Program-made: the position numbers and the translations under genes
Part shown: positions 7,696-13,945 of the stretch, one piece after another
Position numbering within the stretch: position 1 is the stretch's first letter
Layout of the letters: every line of letters begins with the position of its first letter
Source of the DNA: CAYJAD01 sp964371835
GTDB lineage: Bacteria > Desulfobacterota > Desulfovibrionia > Desulfovibrionales > Desulfovibrionaceae
DNA length: 21,841 nucleotides
Direction: 5' to 3'
NCBI GenBank assembly: GCA_964371835.1
Contig: CAYJOP010000028.1
Location: 1-21,841 of the forward strand
The notes under the pieces: generated by a model
Database searches by the model: none
Seen by the model: only the letters and a program-made list of their open reading frames with translations
What the model was told of the DNA's origin: nothing

Positions 7696-8403
7696 TTAAA
7701 ATCCCCACATGAGCTTCATGCCCATGCCGATTTCAGAATTGTCTTGGCGTTCACTACTGCTGCCGAGAATGGAAGTATTAGATTCTGGTAGGTGTAATTC
7801 AGCACCAGCGGACATATGAAAATCTTCATCTTCAACCATATCAGCATATGCACCAAAAACATTGTGTTGTGAGGTTAAGACTGGTTCATCAATTTTTACT
7901 GGTTCAACAATATTTGATTTCCAAGAGGATTGTTCAATGCTAGATTCGCTGCGAATTTTACCATTTGCTATGGTTATGGGGTCTTCATCTAGGCTACGCT
8001 CATATTCAGAAATGCTTTTTAATTGAGTGTCAATGCCAGCCCTTGTGTCTAGTCCTGCGTTAGCTGAGGGACTACTGTCTGCTGGAACACGCCTACGGTT
8101 GATGTCATCAACGGACTTGCCCTGTTCCCATAAATCGCCCTTACTTCCTTGAGGAGTGCCCATGGGGTACCAAGCTCTATTGTCAACTGAAATAGTTTCA
8201 GCGTCCATAACTGGGGATTTAGGAATAGTTATTTCAAATGTTTCTATTAAGGCATCAATGTCATTATTTTCATTAACGGCATTGGACTTTGGCACAAATA
8301 GCTCAATGCTACCCGACAAAGGTGCCACATCAGCTAAAATATGATTAGCAGGTATGCAGATAAACAAAGCAAGTATGAAAAAAACAATATGAAGTTTTCG
8401 CAT
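7696..8403 (-). CDS. Exported protein of unknown function, possible outer-membrane protein
   Basis: Not a recognised family. With the ATG at 8403 it has 235 residues: basic MRKLH, a hydrophobic core (IVFFILALFICIP) and a likely signal peptidase I site after HILA (residue 24). An upstream GTG (8418) would only add five residues and also lacks a clear ribosome-binding site. The middle is polar, Ser/Asp/Glu-rich and probably disordered. The last 40 residues alternate polar and hydrophobic residues (HMSAGAELHLPE, then EIGMGMKLMWGF) and end in Phe. This resembles the last beta-hairpin of an outer-membrane barrel with the C-terminal Phe recognised by the BAM machinery, but it is too short to be a full barrel alone. 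It sits between the MotE-like gene and fliD, so a flagellum-linked envelope role is plausible but unproven. Confidence 0.75.
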   Translation of the reverse strand: MRKLHIVFFILALFICIPANHILADVAPLSGSIELFVPKSNAVNENNDIDALIETFEITIPKSPVMDAETISVDNRAWYPMGTPQGSKGDLWEQGKSVDDINRRRVPADSSPSANAGLDTRAGIDTQLKSISEYERSLDEDPITIANGKIRSESSIEQSSWKSNIVEPVKIDEPVLTSQHNVFGAYADMVEDEDFHMSAGAELHLPESNTSILGSSSERQDNSEIGMGMKLMWGF

Positions 8404-8409
8404 GAGCAG

Positions 8410-8438
8410 GGTATACACTTTTTAAATCCAATTGACAA
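8410..8438 (-). promoter_or_regulatory. Candidate sigma-70 promoter, possible leaderless start
   Basis: On the minus strand, TTGTCA (8438-8433), a 17-nt spacer, then TATACC (8415-8410). A start about 7 nt after the -10 box would fall at or next to the ATG at 8403, giving a leaderless or nearly leaderless mRNA. That would fit the missing ribosome-binding site. The -10 box matches only 4 of 6. Confidence 0.35.
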
Positions 8439-8490
8439 CACCTAGTAAGTTGCTGAAAATATAATGCAATATTGTAAAGCAAAGCAGTTG

Positions 8491-9609
8491 TTAATTTCCA
8501 AGCTGCATGCGACTTAAAAGTTCTGTGAGCTCAGCAGTTTTAGCAGGGTTAGCATAACTTAGAATTTCTCCAGCTTGCTTTGGTTTCATGTTGGACAAAA
8601 TTTTGACTGCAATGTTTTCATCCATAGTTTCAAGAGCTTTAGCAGCTTGCTTTGGTTTCATATTAATGTACATATTAGTTAAAGCGTTAACCTTCCCACC
8701 TTCAACAGTTTTGGCTTCATTTAGCATGCCCTTAACTTTTTTTTCAGCAGCTTGTAATTCTTTAAGACGCTGTTCGGTTTGCTTTTTAAGCATAAGTAGT
8801 TCTTGTTCACGTCGTGCCAGCTCTTGTTGGGCCTGGTTTGGGTCCTCAGGTGGCACATAGGCATTTAAGTCTGGGGTAGGTGGGTTTGGATTTGGCACAA
8901 GAGGGTTTGCTTGCTCAACACCAAGTTGAGGCCCAGCAGTTCCAGCAGGCAGCACTCGTGGGGCAGTAGATGTAGGCGTTTGCTTAGTGGTTTGCTGTGG
9001 CGGCGTAAAAGGAGTTTGCCCATTATCACTGGCAACAGTGGGCGGTGGAGGAACATTAAGAGTTGCAGCATAAGCTACTTGGTCAAGTCCAAGACGTGGA
9101 AAAGGTAAAGATTTAAGATTTAGAACATTATTCCACCAACTGGGGCTTTCAGTTACAGGTTTGTTAACAACTGTAGTTTTTATGGTATCTGTAGTAGTTG
9201 AACTTGCAATGGTTGTCTCTGGCAAATAATTGGCTGTAGGCTTTGCATGTAATGGCTTGTATTGATTTGCCGCACGCACTGCCGCAGAACCTTGTGGAAG
9301 GGGGTCAACAGCTACGTTAGTGTGAGCTTGCGTGGTCTCATCAATTTTTGGTGTTTCAACTTCAATATGTTGTACATCGTGATTTGTGATGACTATCTCT
9401 TGCACCGCAGTTGCTTGTGGCTTAGGCTCAAGAAAACTAAGTAGTTCAAAACTTGGCAATGAGTAACCAGAAGCAAGAGCCACAAGTAGTGCAACCTTTG
9501 CAAAACCAAAGCACATAAGCCAACGACAAACTTTAGAAAGTTGTGATTGCATGGCGAAGCGTTGCTGTTTCATCATTGATTTTTCTTTCATGTTCTTTTT
9601 CCGCTGCAT
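8491..9609 (-). CDS. MotE-like flagellar protein with C-terminal MgtE_N-type domain
   Basis: 372 residues with an ordered architecture: a basic cytoplasmic N-terminus, one membrane helix (about 29-48, WLMCFGFAKVALLVALASGY), a long Pro/Thr/Gln-rich periplasmic linker (60-255), a coiled coil (258-300, ELARREQELLMLKKQTEQ), and a C-terminal MgtE_N-type domain (305-370). The last contains two related segments, NMKPKQAAKALETMDENIA and NMKPKQAGEILSYANP. This matches MotE-type proteins encoded after fliJ; in rhizobia MotE assists the periplasmic motor protein MotC, which is not seen here. The ATG at 9609 has AGGAG 7 nt upstream, so it is preferred over inner methionines. The frame therefore overlaps the end of fliJ by 77 nt, suggesting translational coupling. 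Confidence 0.85.
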   Translation of the reverse strand: MQRKKNMKEKSMMKQQRFAMQSQLSKVCRWLMCFGFAKVALLVALASGYSLPSFELLSFLEPKPQATAVQEIVITNHDVQHIEVETPKIDETTQAHTNVAVDPLPQGSAAVRAANQYKPLHAKPTANYLPETTIASSTTTDTIKTTVVNKPVTESPSWWNNVLNLKSLPFPRLGLDQVAYAATLNVPPPPTVASDNGQTPFTPPQQTTKQTPTSTAPRVLPAGTAGPQLGVEQANPLVPNPNPPTPDLNAYVPPEDPNQAQQELARREQELLMLKKQTEQRLKELQAAEKKVKGMLNEAKTVEGGKVNALTNMYINMKPKQAAKALETMDENIAVKILSNMKPKQAGEILSYANPAKTAELTELLSRMQLGN

Positions 9610-9970
9610 AATAACGCTCCTGCTGTTTTTCTTTAAGTTTTTCTATCATTTTATGGTCTTTTGCTCGCATAAGCACCAAGGTGCGGCACTGTGATACAAG
9701 TTCAGAAAGGTGACGCATCCTCAATGTTGTGTCTGAAATATCTGTGCGTAAACCCTTGATAAAATTTTCCAGTAGCCAGCGTGAACCTTGATCCACATCA
9801 ATTTTTTTATATAATTCTGCTTCCATTTGCGCCAGTTGCTCTTGTAGGGTTTGCAAACGTTCTTGCTCATGAAAGAATAATCGCTCAGCTTCGGCCAATT
9901 TAATTTTAGCCTCTTCTTCCAATTGACCCCTATAATCAAGGACTTTTTGCATTGTAAACTTAAAGGACAT
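9533..9970 (-). CDS. fliJ: Flagellar export chaperone FliJ
   Basis: 145 residues, the usual FliJ length, nearly all coiled coil. The N-terminus FKFTMQKVLDYRGQLEEEAK is characteristic (F-x-L-x2-VLxxR pattern), followed by LAEAERLFFHEQERLQTLQE and a charged C-terminal helix. FliJ is a soluble part of the flagellar type III export apparatus that works with FliI and FlhA. The start has GGGGAG 5 nt upstream of the ATG. It is the first visible gene of the minus-strand flagellar unit, preceded by a good sigma-54 promoter, and its 3' end overlaps the MotE-like gene. No fliI or fliH is in this window. Confidence 0.92.
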   Translation of the reverse strand: MSFKFTMQKVLDYRGQLEEEAKIKLAEAERLFFHEQERLQTLQEQLAQMEAELYKKIDVDQGSRWLLENFIKGLRTDISDTTLRMRHLSELVSQCRTLVLMRAKDHKMIEKLKEKQQERYYAAEKEHERKINDETATLRHAITTF

Positions 9971-10010
9971 AGTTCTCCCCGTCGTTTCTATGACAGTATA
10001 TTATACACTT

Positions 10011-10027
10011 TGCAAAACTTGAGCCAA
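10011..10027 (-). promoter_or_regulatory. Sigma-54 promoter upstream of fliJ
   Basis: On the minus strand the site reads TTGGCTCAAGTTTTGCA. GG and GC are separated by exactly 10 nt, and the -24 box TTGGCTC differs from consensus TTGGCAC at one base. The GC lies about 41 nt before the fliJ ATG, so the start would be near 10000. A TATAAT just downstream (minus strand, around 10004-9999), with TTGGCT 16 nt before it, means a sigma-70 promoter could overlap. Confidence 0.7.
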
Positions 10028-10074
10028 GTGGAAACAAATATAAAATAGACATAAAAGCTTGTATGGCTTTATTA

Positions 10075-10355
10075 AGTGTCCTGCACAATTATTTTTTAGT
10101 TCTATTTTTGTGCTTTTGTAGTAAATTTGCATTTATTTGAAAATGCACTTGTGCAGGACAAAAGGCACATCTCTGCTCTCTGTAGCCGTAAGGCTCGTTC
10201 CTCGCCTAACGGCTATGCCACTTCGTGGCACCACTAGGTCAGGAAAAATCAATCACTTAACGGCTGAGCTTTGCTCCGCCTATTCTTGATTTTTGATCGC
10301 ATTGACTATCGTCAACGCTCCAAAATACTCCACACAATGAATTGTGCAGGAGTAT
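10075..10355. mobile_element. Candidate non-autonomous element with terminal inverted repeats
   Basis: TCCTGCACAATT (10079-10090) and AATTGTGCAGGA (10340-10351) form a perfect 12-bp terminal inverted repeat. Extending 4 nt outward on each side gives 13 of 16 matching. Immediately outside lies a 7-bp direct repeat, TTTATTA (10068-10074 and 10356-10362), which could be a target-site duplication. The 281-bp interior has no ORF and is rich in hairpins, as in MITE-type elements. The direct repeat is AT-only in an AT-rich setting, so chance is possible. No transposase is present in the window. Confidence 0.35.
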
Positions 10356-10358
10356 TTT
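10182..10358. repeat. Chain of five to six hairpins, possible structured RNA
   Basis: In order: AGCCGTAAGGC/GCCTAACGGCT (10184-10214, one mismatch); TGCCAC-TTC-GTGGCA (10216-10230, perfect); AAAAATCAA/TTGATTTTT (10244-10252 with 10286-10294), enclosing GGCTGAGC-TTT-GCTCCGCC (10262-10280); GCATTGAC/GTCAACGC (10299-10318, one mismatch); and AAAATACTCC/GGAGTATTTT with inner CACAAT/ATTGTG (10322-10358). The last is followed by ATTAC and could terminate on the plus strand. Loops are only 2-9 nt. The block is visibly richer in G+C than its flanks. No Rfam-type family was recognised. Confidence 0.5.
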
Positions 10359-10406
10359 ATTACAAGTATAATTGCTAATAATATTATAGATATGATTTGT
10401 AAAGGA

Positions 10407-10436
10407 TTGAATTGGCTCGAAGCTACTTAGTGTAAT
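10407..10436 (+). promoter_or_regulatory. Possible sigma-70 promoter for the gene at 10497
   Basis: TTGAAT (10407-10412), an 18-nt spacer and TGTAAT (10431-10436) precede the ATG by 60 nt. The matches are 4 of 6 and 5 of 6. AT-rich sequence makes chance matches common. Confidence 0.35.
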
Positions 10437-10496
10437 AATTTGTAATTTACTTCTTAGTCATCTTGCCATGGAGCTTAAAGTATTTTAAAAGTACAT

Positions 10497-11006
10497 ATGC
10501 TTATAAGACGAAAGAAAAATAGTGGTCCGCTAATTTCCGCAAATTGTGAACGACCAATAGTTAGAATGATTTTGCTCATGGGTATTTTTGCCATGACGGC
10601 GTCAGCATTTTGGTGGAATTTTGAACGGCGCATGGCAGAGATAGTTCCACCCGATGGTTCATATATTATAATTAACGACGATAAAATATTACAAAAAAAT
10701 GAATTGAAAAAATTAAATGCTTGGCGTGATATTTTTTATGATGATTGGGGTCTTAGGGTCTTAATGGCAGTTAGTGCTGGAGAATTAAAAGTTCCAGAAT
10801 ATGATGGCCCCATGCTTTTTGTGGGAATAGGGCTTGAACATAGCCAAGCAACCATAGTTTTTCCTTTACTTGCTCGCAAAGCTTTAGGAGAAGGATTACG
10901 CATGGTTACTGAAGAAAACCTTGCACAATGTGTTAAAAATAAACCTGCTGCAACGTGCTTAGATGAAGCTATGCAACAGTTGTATAATGGCTTTGTTAAA
11001 GAGTAG
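10497..11006 (+). CDS. Membrane-anchored protein of unknown function, weakly TPM-like
   Basis: 169 residues: a basic N-terminus (LIRRKK), one membrane helix at about 22-40 (VRMILLMGIFAMTASAFWW), then a soluble domain probably outside the cytoplasmic membrane. The soluble part (NELKKLNAWRDIFYDDWGLR, then GPMLFVGIGLEHSQATIVFP) resembles in pattern the TPM domain (YgcG/TPM_phosphatase), where a helix is followed by a beta-strand carrying a 'GvLl' type segment. The similarity is faint and I do not assign it. Cys145 and Cys154 could form a disulfide if periplasmic. The ATG lacks a strong ribosome-binding site. It converges on the next gene with 10 nt between stops. Context gives no function. Confidence 0.7.
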   Translation: MLIRRKKNSGPLISANCERPIVRMILLMGIFAMTASAFWWNFERRMAEIVPPDGSYIIINDDKILQKNELKKLNAWRDIFYDDWGLRVLMAVSAGELKVPEYDGPMLFVGIGLEHSQATIVFPLLARKALGEGLRMVTEENLAQCVKNKPAATCLDEAMQQLYNGFVKE

Positions 11007-11016
11007 TAATTTGGCA

Positions 11017-11532
11017 CTAAACAATGGGCTTTGGGTCCATTTGGCAGTCCATGCGCTTTCTAATTTTTGAAACAATAATGCGTTCAAATATATACAAAGT
11101 TAAAAATACAAAAACATAACCAACACTTTTTTCAGTAAAGGGTATGCTGTGTACGGCTATGCCCTCAAATCTTAGTGAAAGCCAGTGAAGCACAAAGGGC
11201 ACAGGGGTAAGTGTTGCCATGCTTACAGAGGCTTTTGCAAAAAAACTTTTCCCAAATTTATCATGTGCAAGCTTATTGGCTGCAAGGTAGGCTTCTTTAT
11301 TTCCACTATGCAAGGCCTTCATGCTAAGCTTGTGGTAATGCAGGGTTTCGTCACTTAGACCATGATAGTATTTTTTATGAACTTTCATAAAAAGCACATA
11401 GATTGTCTCTCCAATTAAAGAGCAATAAAAGGCCAATATGGCACAACCAAGCCACAAACCAAGCACAGCAGAGTTTGGCCAGCGAAAAGGTGCTATAAAA
11501 AAACTGTCTAATAAGGGTATGTTTTCTATCAT
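11017..11532 (-). CDS. Small integral membrane protein of unknown function
   Basis: 171 residues with three predicted membrane helices (about 22-48, 101-120 and 137-154). Between helices 1 and 2 is a charged, His-rich helical stretch (HKKYYHGLSDETLHYHKLS, then AYLAANKLAHDKFGKSFFAK). The C-terminus is basic (SKIRKRM). The layout of a membrane helix, a polar helical hairpin and two more helices resembles the DUF106/EMC3/YidC-like insertase superfamily, but without a recognisable signature this is speculative. The ATG at 11532 has no clear ribosome-binding site, and the terminator-like hairpin of the preceding TSUP gene ends only about 12 nt upstream. Expression may depend on read-through, or the true start may differ. 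Confidence 0.7.
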   Translation of the reverse strand: MIENIPLLDSFFIAPFRWPNSAVLGLWLGCAILAFYCSLIGETIYVLFMKVHKKYYHGLSDETLHYHKLSMKALHSGNKEAYLAANKLAHDKFGKSFFAKASVSMATLTPVPFVLHWLSLRFEGIAVHSIPFTEKSVGYVFVFLTLYIFERIIVSKIRKRMDCQMDPKPIV

Positions 11533-11544
11533 ATGTTTAAAAAT

Positions 11545-11579
11545 ATTGTGGTGAGGTTTATAAAAAACCTCACCACAAT
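11545..11579 (-). terminator. Intrinsic terminator of the TSUP gene
   Basis: A perfect 15-bp stem, ATTGTGGTGAGGTTT (11545-11559) with its complement at 11565-11579, and a 5-nt loop. On the minus strand the stem is followed by ATTTTT, as expected of a rho-independent terminator. It lies 15 nt after the stop at 11594. Confidence 0.8.
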
Positions 11580-11593
11580 TTATTTTATTTTGA

Positions 11594-12805
11594 TTACCAA
11601 AGTCTCATGTCAAAGAAACCACGTAGAACGTAGTTGATACCTACCAAGAAAGCTAACACGATAAAGATACGCTTTAACCAAACGTCTGATAGATATTTAG
11701 CAGTCATGGGGCCAATCCAAGAACCTAACACAATACCGCAAAGCTCAACGCCAATAAGTGTCCAGTACACAGGTGTGCCGCCAAACATAAAGGTGGTGAT
11801 GGATGTGACCATACCAATAAGCACGGCAAAGGCTGAGGTGCCAGCGGCAAGGTACATGGGTAGTTGTGAAATGCTAGTTAGGAATGGCACTAGCAAGAAG
11901 CCGCCGCCAACCCCAAGGAAGGAGGCAACAGATGCAATAAGAAAGCCACCAACAACTGGCAACACTGTGGTGAAAGAAAATTCCACGCCGCAGAAGGTAA
12001 ATACAACCTTGGCAGGGGTAATGCTCTTAATTTGTACACGAGTTTGTACGCCACTATCACTGTGACCTTTTGAAGCTTCTTCAAAGGCTTTGGCTGCGGC
12101 TGCGGCTAGTTTTTTCTTAGCTTTTGCAGCAGGAGTTGTTTCATAGAAAAGATAACAACCAAGAGCCAACACGAATAAACCAAAGTAGCCAATATAATCG
12201 CTAAAATCGATTTTGCCTTGAGTTAACACAGGAATTAAAATCGAACCTGCAAGCGAGCCAACCCCAAGGGCAATGCCCAGCGGTAGAACTAGGCGTCCAA
12301 GACTATATTGTTTGAATGATGAAATTAAAGCAGAACAACCAACAAGCCATTGGTTAGATACACGGATAGAGTCTGTAATACCTTTGTTTATCGGTGTTCC
12401 CTTACCAAAGGATGCTGCATATTCACCAAGGCCAAACACACTAACGTGACCAACAGAGGCCATAATGCCACCAAAAGCACCAACGGTTGAGAATATCCAA
12501 CCCACCCAAATGGCCCATAAAAAGCCCATAATTGGAGAAATCTGCGGCGCACCAGGTATGCCTAGAAAGCCCTTTTCAGCGGTGGGGTCAATTTGTCCTT
12601 GAACCACGGCCATGGCAATGGCTTCATCAAGGGTTAATTTTTCACCAGAAACTGATTTCTCAACGCCACTAACTGCGTTTTTAGCACCGTCAAGGACGGT
12701 TTCTACGGTGGATTTTTCTTCAGCAGCAATGCTTGTGCCGCTGGTAATTATGTTTGCAGAAAAGAATGAAAGGCAAACAAAAAGGGTTAAAAGTAATTTT
12801 TTCAT
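11594..12805 (-). CDS. Sulfite exporter TauE/SafE (TSUP) family permease with signal peptide
   Basis: 403 residues from the ATG at 12805, supported by AGGA 8 nt upstream and placed 10 nt after the stop of the DUF169 gene. A longer GTG start at 12847 would overlap that gene and spoil the signal peptide. Residues 1-28 (MKKLLLTLFVCLSFF to SIAA) are a cleavable-looking signal peptide, followed by a polar helical stretch of about 60 residues. The TSUP core has the paired glycine-rich motifs typical of the two repeats, STVGAFGGIMASVGHVSV and SFLGVGGGFLLVPF, separated by an Ala/Lys-rich loop (AKAKKKLAAAAAKAFEEA). Family members move sulfite, sulfonates, sulfur compounds or other organic anions. The substrate here is inferred only loosely from the sulfate-reducer-like context. 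Confidence 0.88.
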   Translation of the reverse strand: MKKLLLTLFVCLSFFSANIITSGTSIAAEEKSTVETVLDGAKNAVSGVEKSVSGEKLTLDEAIAMAVVQGQIDPTAEKGFLGIPGAPQISPIMGFLWAIWVGWIFSTVGAFGGIMASVGHVSVFGLGEYAASFGKGTPINKGITDSIRVSNQWLVGCSALISSFKQYSLGRLVLPLGIALGVGSLAGSILIPVLTQGKIDFSDYIGYFGLFVLALGCYLFYETTPAAKAKKKLAAAAAKAFEEASKGHSDSGVQTRVQIKSITPAKVVFTFCGVEFSFTTVLPVVGGFLIASVASFLGVGGGFLLVPFLTSISQLPMYLAAGTSAFAVLIGMVTSITTFMFGGTPVYWTLIGVELCGIVLGSWIGPMTAKYLSDVWLKRIFIVLAFLVGINYVLRGFFDMRLW

Positions 12806-12815
12806 CGTTGGGTTC

Positions 12816-13631
12816 CTACTTTTTATCACAGTCGGCACATGGGTCACCGCTGCCTTTTTTGAAGATTATGAGAGGACAGTTTTTACAGATATCTGAACCA
12901 GGGAAGGAGTCGCCTGGACGAGTGATGGAGGCTGAACCATTGTTAGCATCCATGCGGCTCTTCATACGTTGTACCATGGCTTGAAGTTTTGTACCTGGGA
13001 TAAATACGTTAACTTCCCCACGCTCTGTTTTACCAGCGTTGTAAGAACCAGAACAAGCAGGACACATATTAAAAGTATCTTCCTTATAACAAAAAACTGC
13101 GCCTCCGCAAGCGGATGAGTTGATAGTAACAGCAGGGCGTAGTGGATGTTCATTGTTTCCAGACGCATAGTCACCAGCTATGTGGTATGATTGCATATTG
13201 TCACAGTAAAAATGTACTAAGTCTGGGGTGGTTTTGGCTTTGCCAAGAGGTCCAACGGCAATGGCCTTCATAAAGCCCATTTCAACGCGAGGCTTAGAAT
13301 GTACAAAACGGCCAGCTTGCTCAAGATCTACACAGTATTTGCTGTGAGACTTAATTTCAGCATCGTCAATTTCTTTCCAACCAAAGCTAACATGAGCGTT
13401 GGAGCAACCAAGATCCTTTGGGAATGCAAGTACATTTTGGTTTGCCATGCGTGCTGCAATTTCCCATTGGCAAAAGGTCATGGGTTTAATGGCTACAGTA
13501 TACTCATTGTTGGCTGCGTAATTTTTTACATCTTCTTCTGTGCGCAAAAAGTGCACTGCGATTGGGTGATGGTAAAGGCGCAAGCCTTCCATAAGCAAAG
13601 TTTCCATTTGGGCATTAGTAAGTTCTGACAT
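12816..13631 (-). CDS. DUF169 domain protein, cysteine-rich
   Basis: 271 residues recognised as DUF169 by the overall pattern: an N-terminal HPIAVHFLRTEEDV, a central TFCQWEIAARM, then a conserved INSSACGGAVFCY. There are 12 cysteines (54, 76, 100, 143, 175, 181, 190, 193, 249, 252, 265, 268). Three CxxC pairs occur: CPAC (190-193), CKNC (249-252) and CADC (265-268). The last two form a C-terminal zinc-ribbon-like or iron-binding tail. No signal peptide, so cytoplasmic. The DUF169 function is not established. The ATG has a very strong ribosome-binding site (TAGGAGG, 6 nt spacing), suggesting high expression. It is first in a two-gene unit with the TSUP permease, a pairing that suggests related roles. 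Confidence 0.88.
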   Translation of the reverse strand: MSELTNAQMETLLMEGLRLYHHPIAVHFLRTEEDVKNYAANNEYTVAIKPMTFCQWEIAARMANQNVLAFPKDLGCSNAHVSFGWKEIDDAEIKSHSKYCVDLEQAGRFVHSKPRVEMGFMKAIAVGPLGKAKTTPDLVHFYCDNMQSYHIAGDYASGNNEHPLRPAVTINSSACGGAVFCYKEDTFNMCPACSGSYNAGKTERGEVNVFIPGTKLQAMVQRMKSRMDANNGSASITRPGDSFPGSDICKNCPLIIFKKGSGDPCADCDKK

Positions 13632-13945
13632 GTTTTCCTCCTAAAATAGTTTTACAGCTTGAGTATATGCTAGTGGCAAACTTTGTGCAATAAAAATTGT
13701 CAATTTGATAGATTTTTTTTGTAATTAAATCAGATGGTAGGAGCAAAATATTGTGAATTTTTGAACAATCAAGCAAAAGATATCGAATTATAAAACATTC
13801 TATTTTGTACTAAAAAAATAAGAATTTTATTTTCGTATGCGCGTTCTAAAGAATGACTTTTGGGTTGGTATATTATATGATGCACCCTATCAAATAGTAG
13901 CAAAATTATTACACACTTTTATGAACTTATAAATAAGGATAATTA
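13632..13945. other. Divergent intergenic region, DUF169 and AI-2E genes
   Basis: 314 nt, AT-rich, no ORF. It should hold promoters for both directions. The minus-strand candidate is listed separately. On the plus strand the TATATTATATG stretch (13869-13879) could be a -10 region but no good -35 is seen. No convincing operator palindrome was found. Confidence 0.7.
13662..13690 (-). promoter_or_regulatory. Weak candidate promoter for DUF169-TSUP
   Basis: On the minus strand, TTGCAC (13690-13685), a 17-nt spacer and TATACT (13667-13662). The -10 box matches 5 of 6 and the -35 only 3 of 6. A perfect TTGACA lies further upstream (minus strand, about 13702-13697) but is too far from this -10 box. 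The transcript would have a leader of about 25 nt. Confidence 0.35.

Larger units (their letters stand above)
9971..10496. other. Non-coding interval between fliJ and a divergent gene
   Basis: 526 nt without a supportable ORF. From left to right it holds the fliJ promoter (near 10000-10027), an AT-rich stretch, three copies of a TTGTGCAGGA-type motif (10079-10088 inverted, 10149-10158, 10342-10351), a G+C-richer chain of hairpins (10182-10358) and a possible promoter for the plus-strand gene (10407-10436). Confidence 0.8.

Noticed and set aside
10077..10358. CRISPR array, retron or integron attC site
   Set aside because: There are no regularly spaced direct repeats, no reverse transcriptase or integrase gene nearby, and the attC consensus ends were not recognised.
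12806..12847. A longer TSUP protein starting at a GTG inside the DUF169 gene
   Set aside because: The ATG at 12805 has a ribosome-binding site and begins a proper signal peptide; the extension is polar and overlaps the previous gene.
13632..13945. Regulator operator or riboswitch in the divergent promoter region
   Set aside because: Only short AT-only palindromes were found; nothing matches a known operator or aptamer layout.
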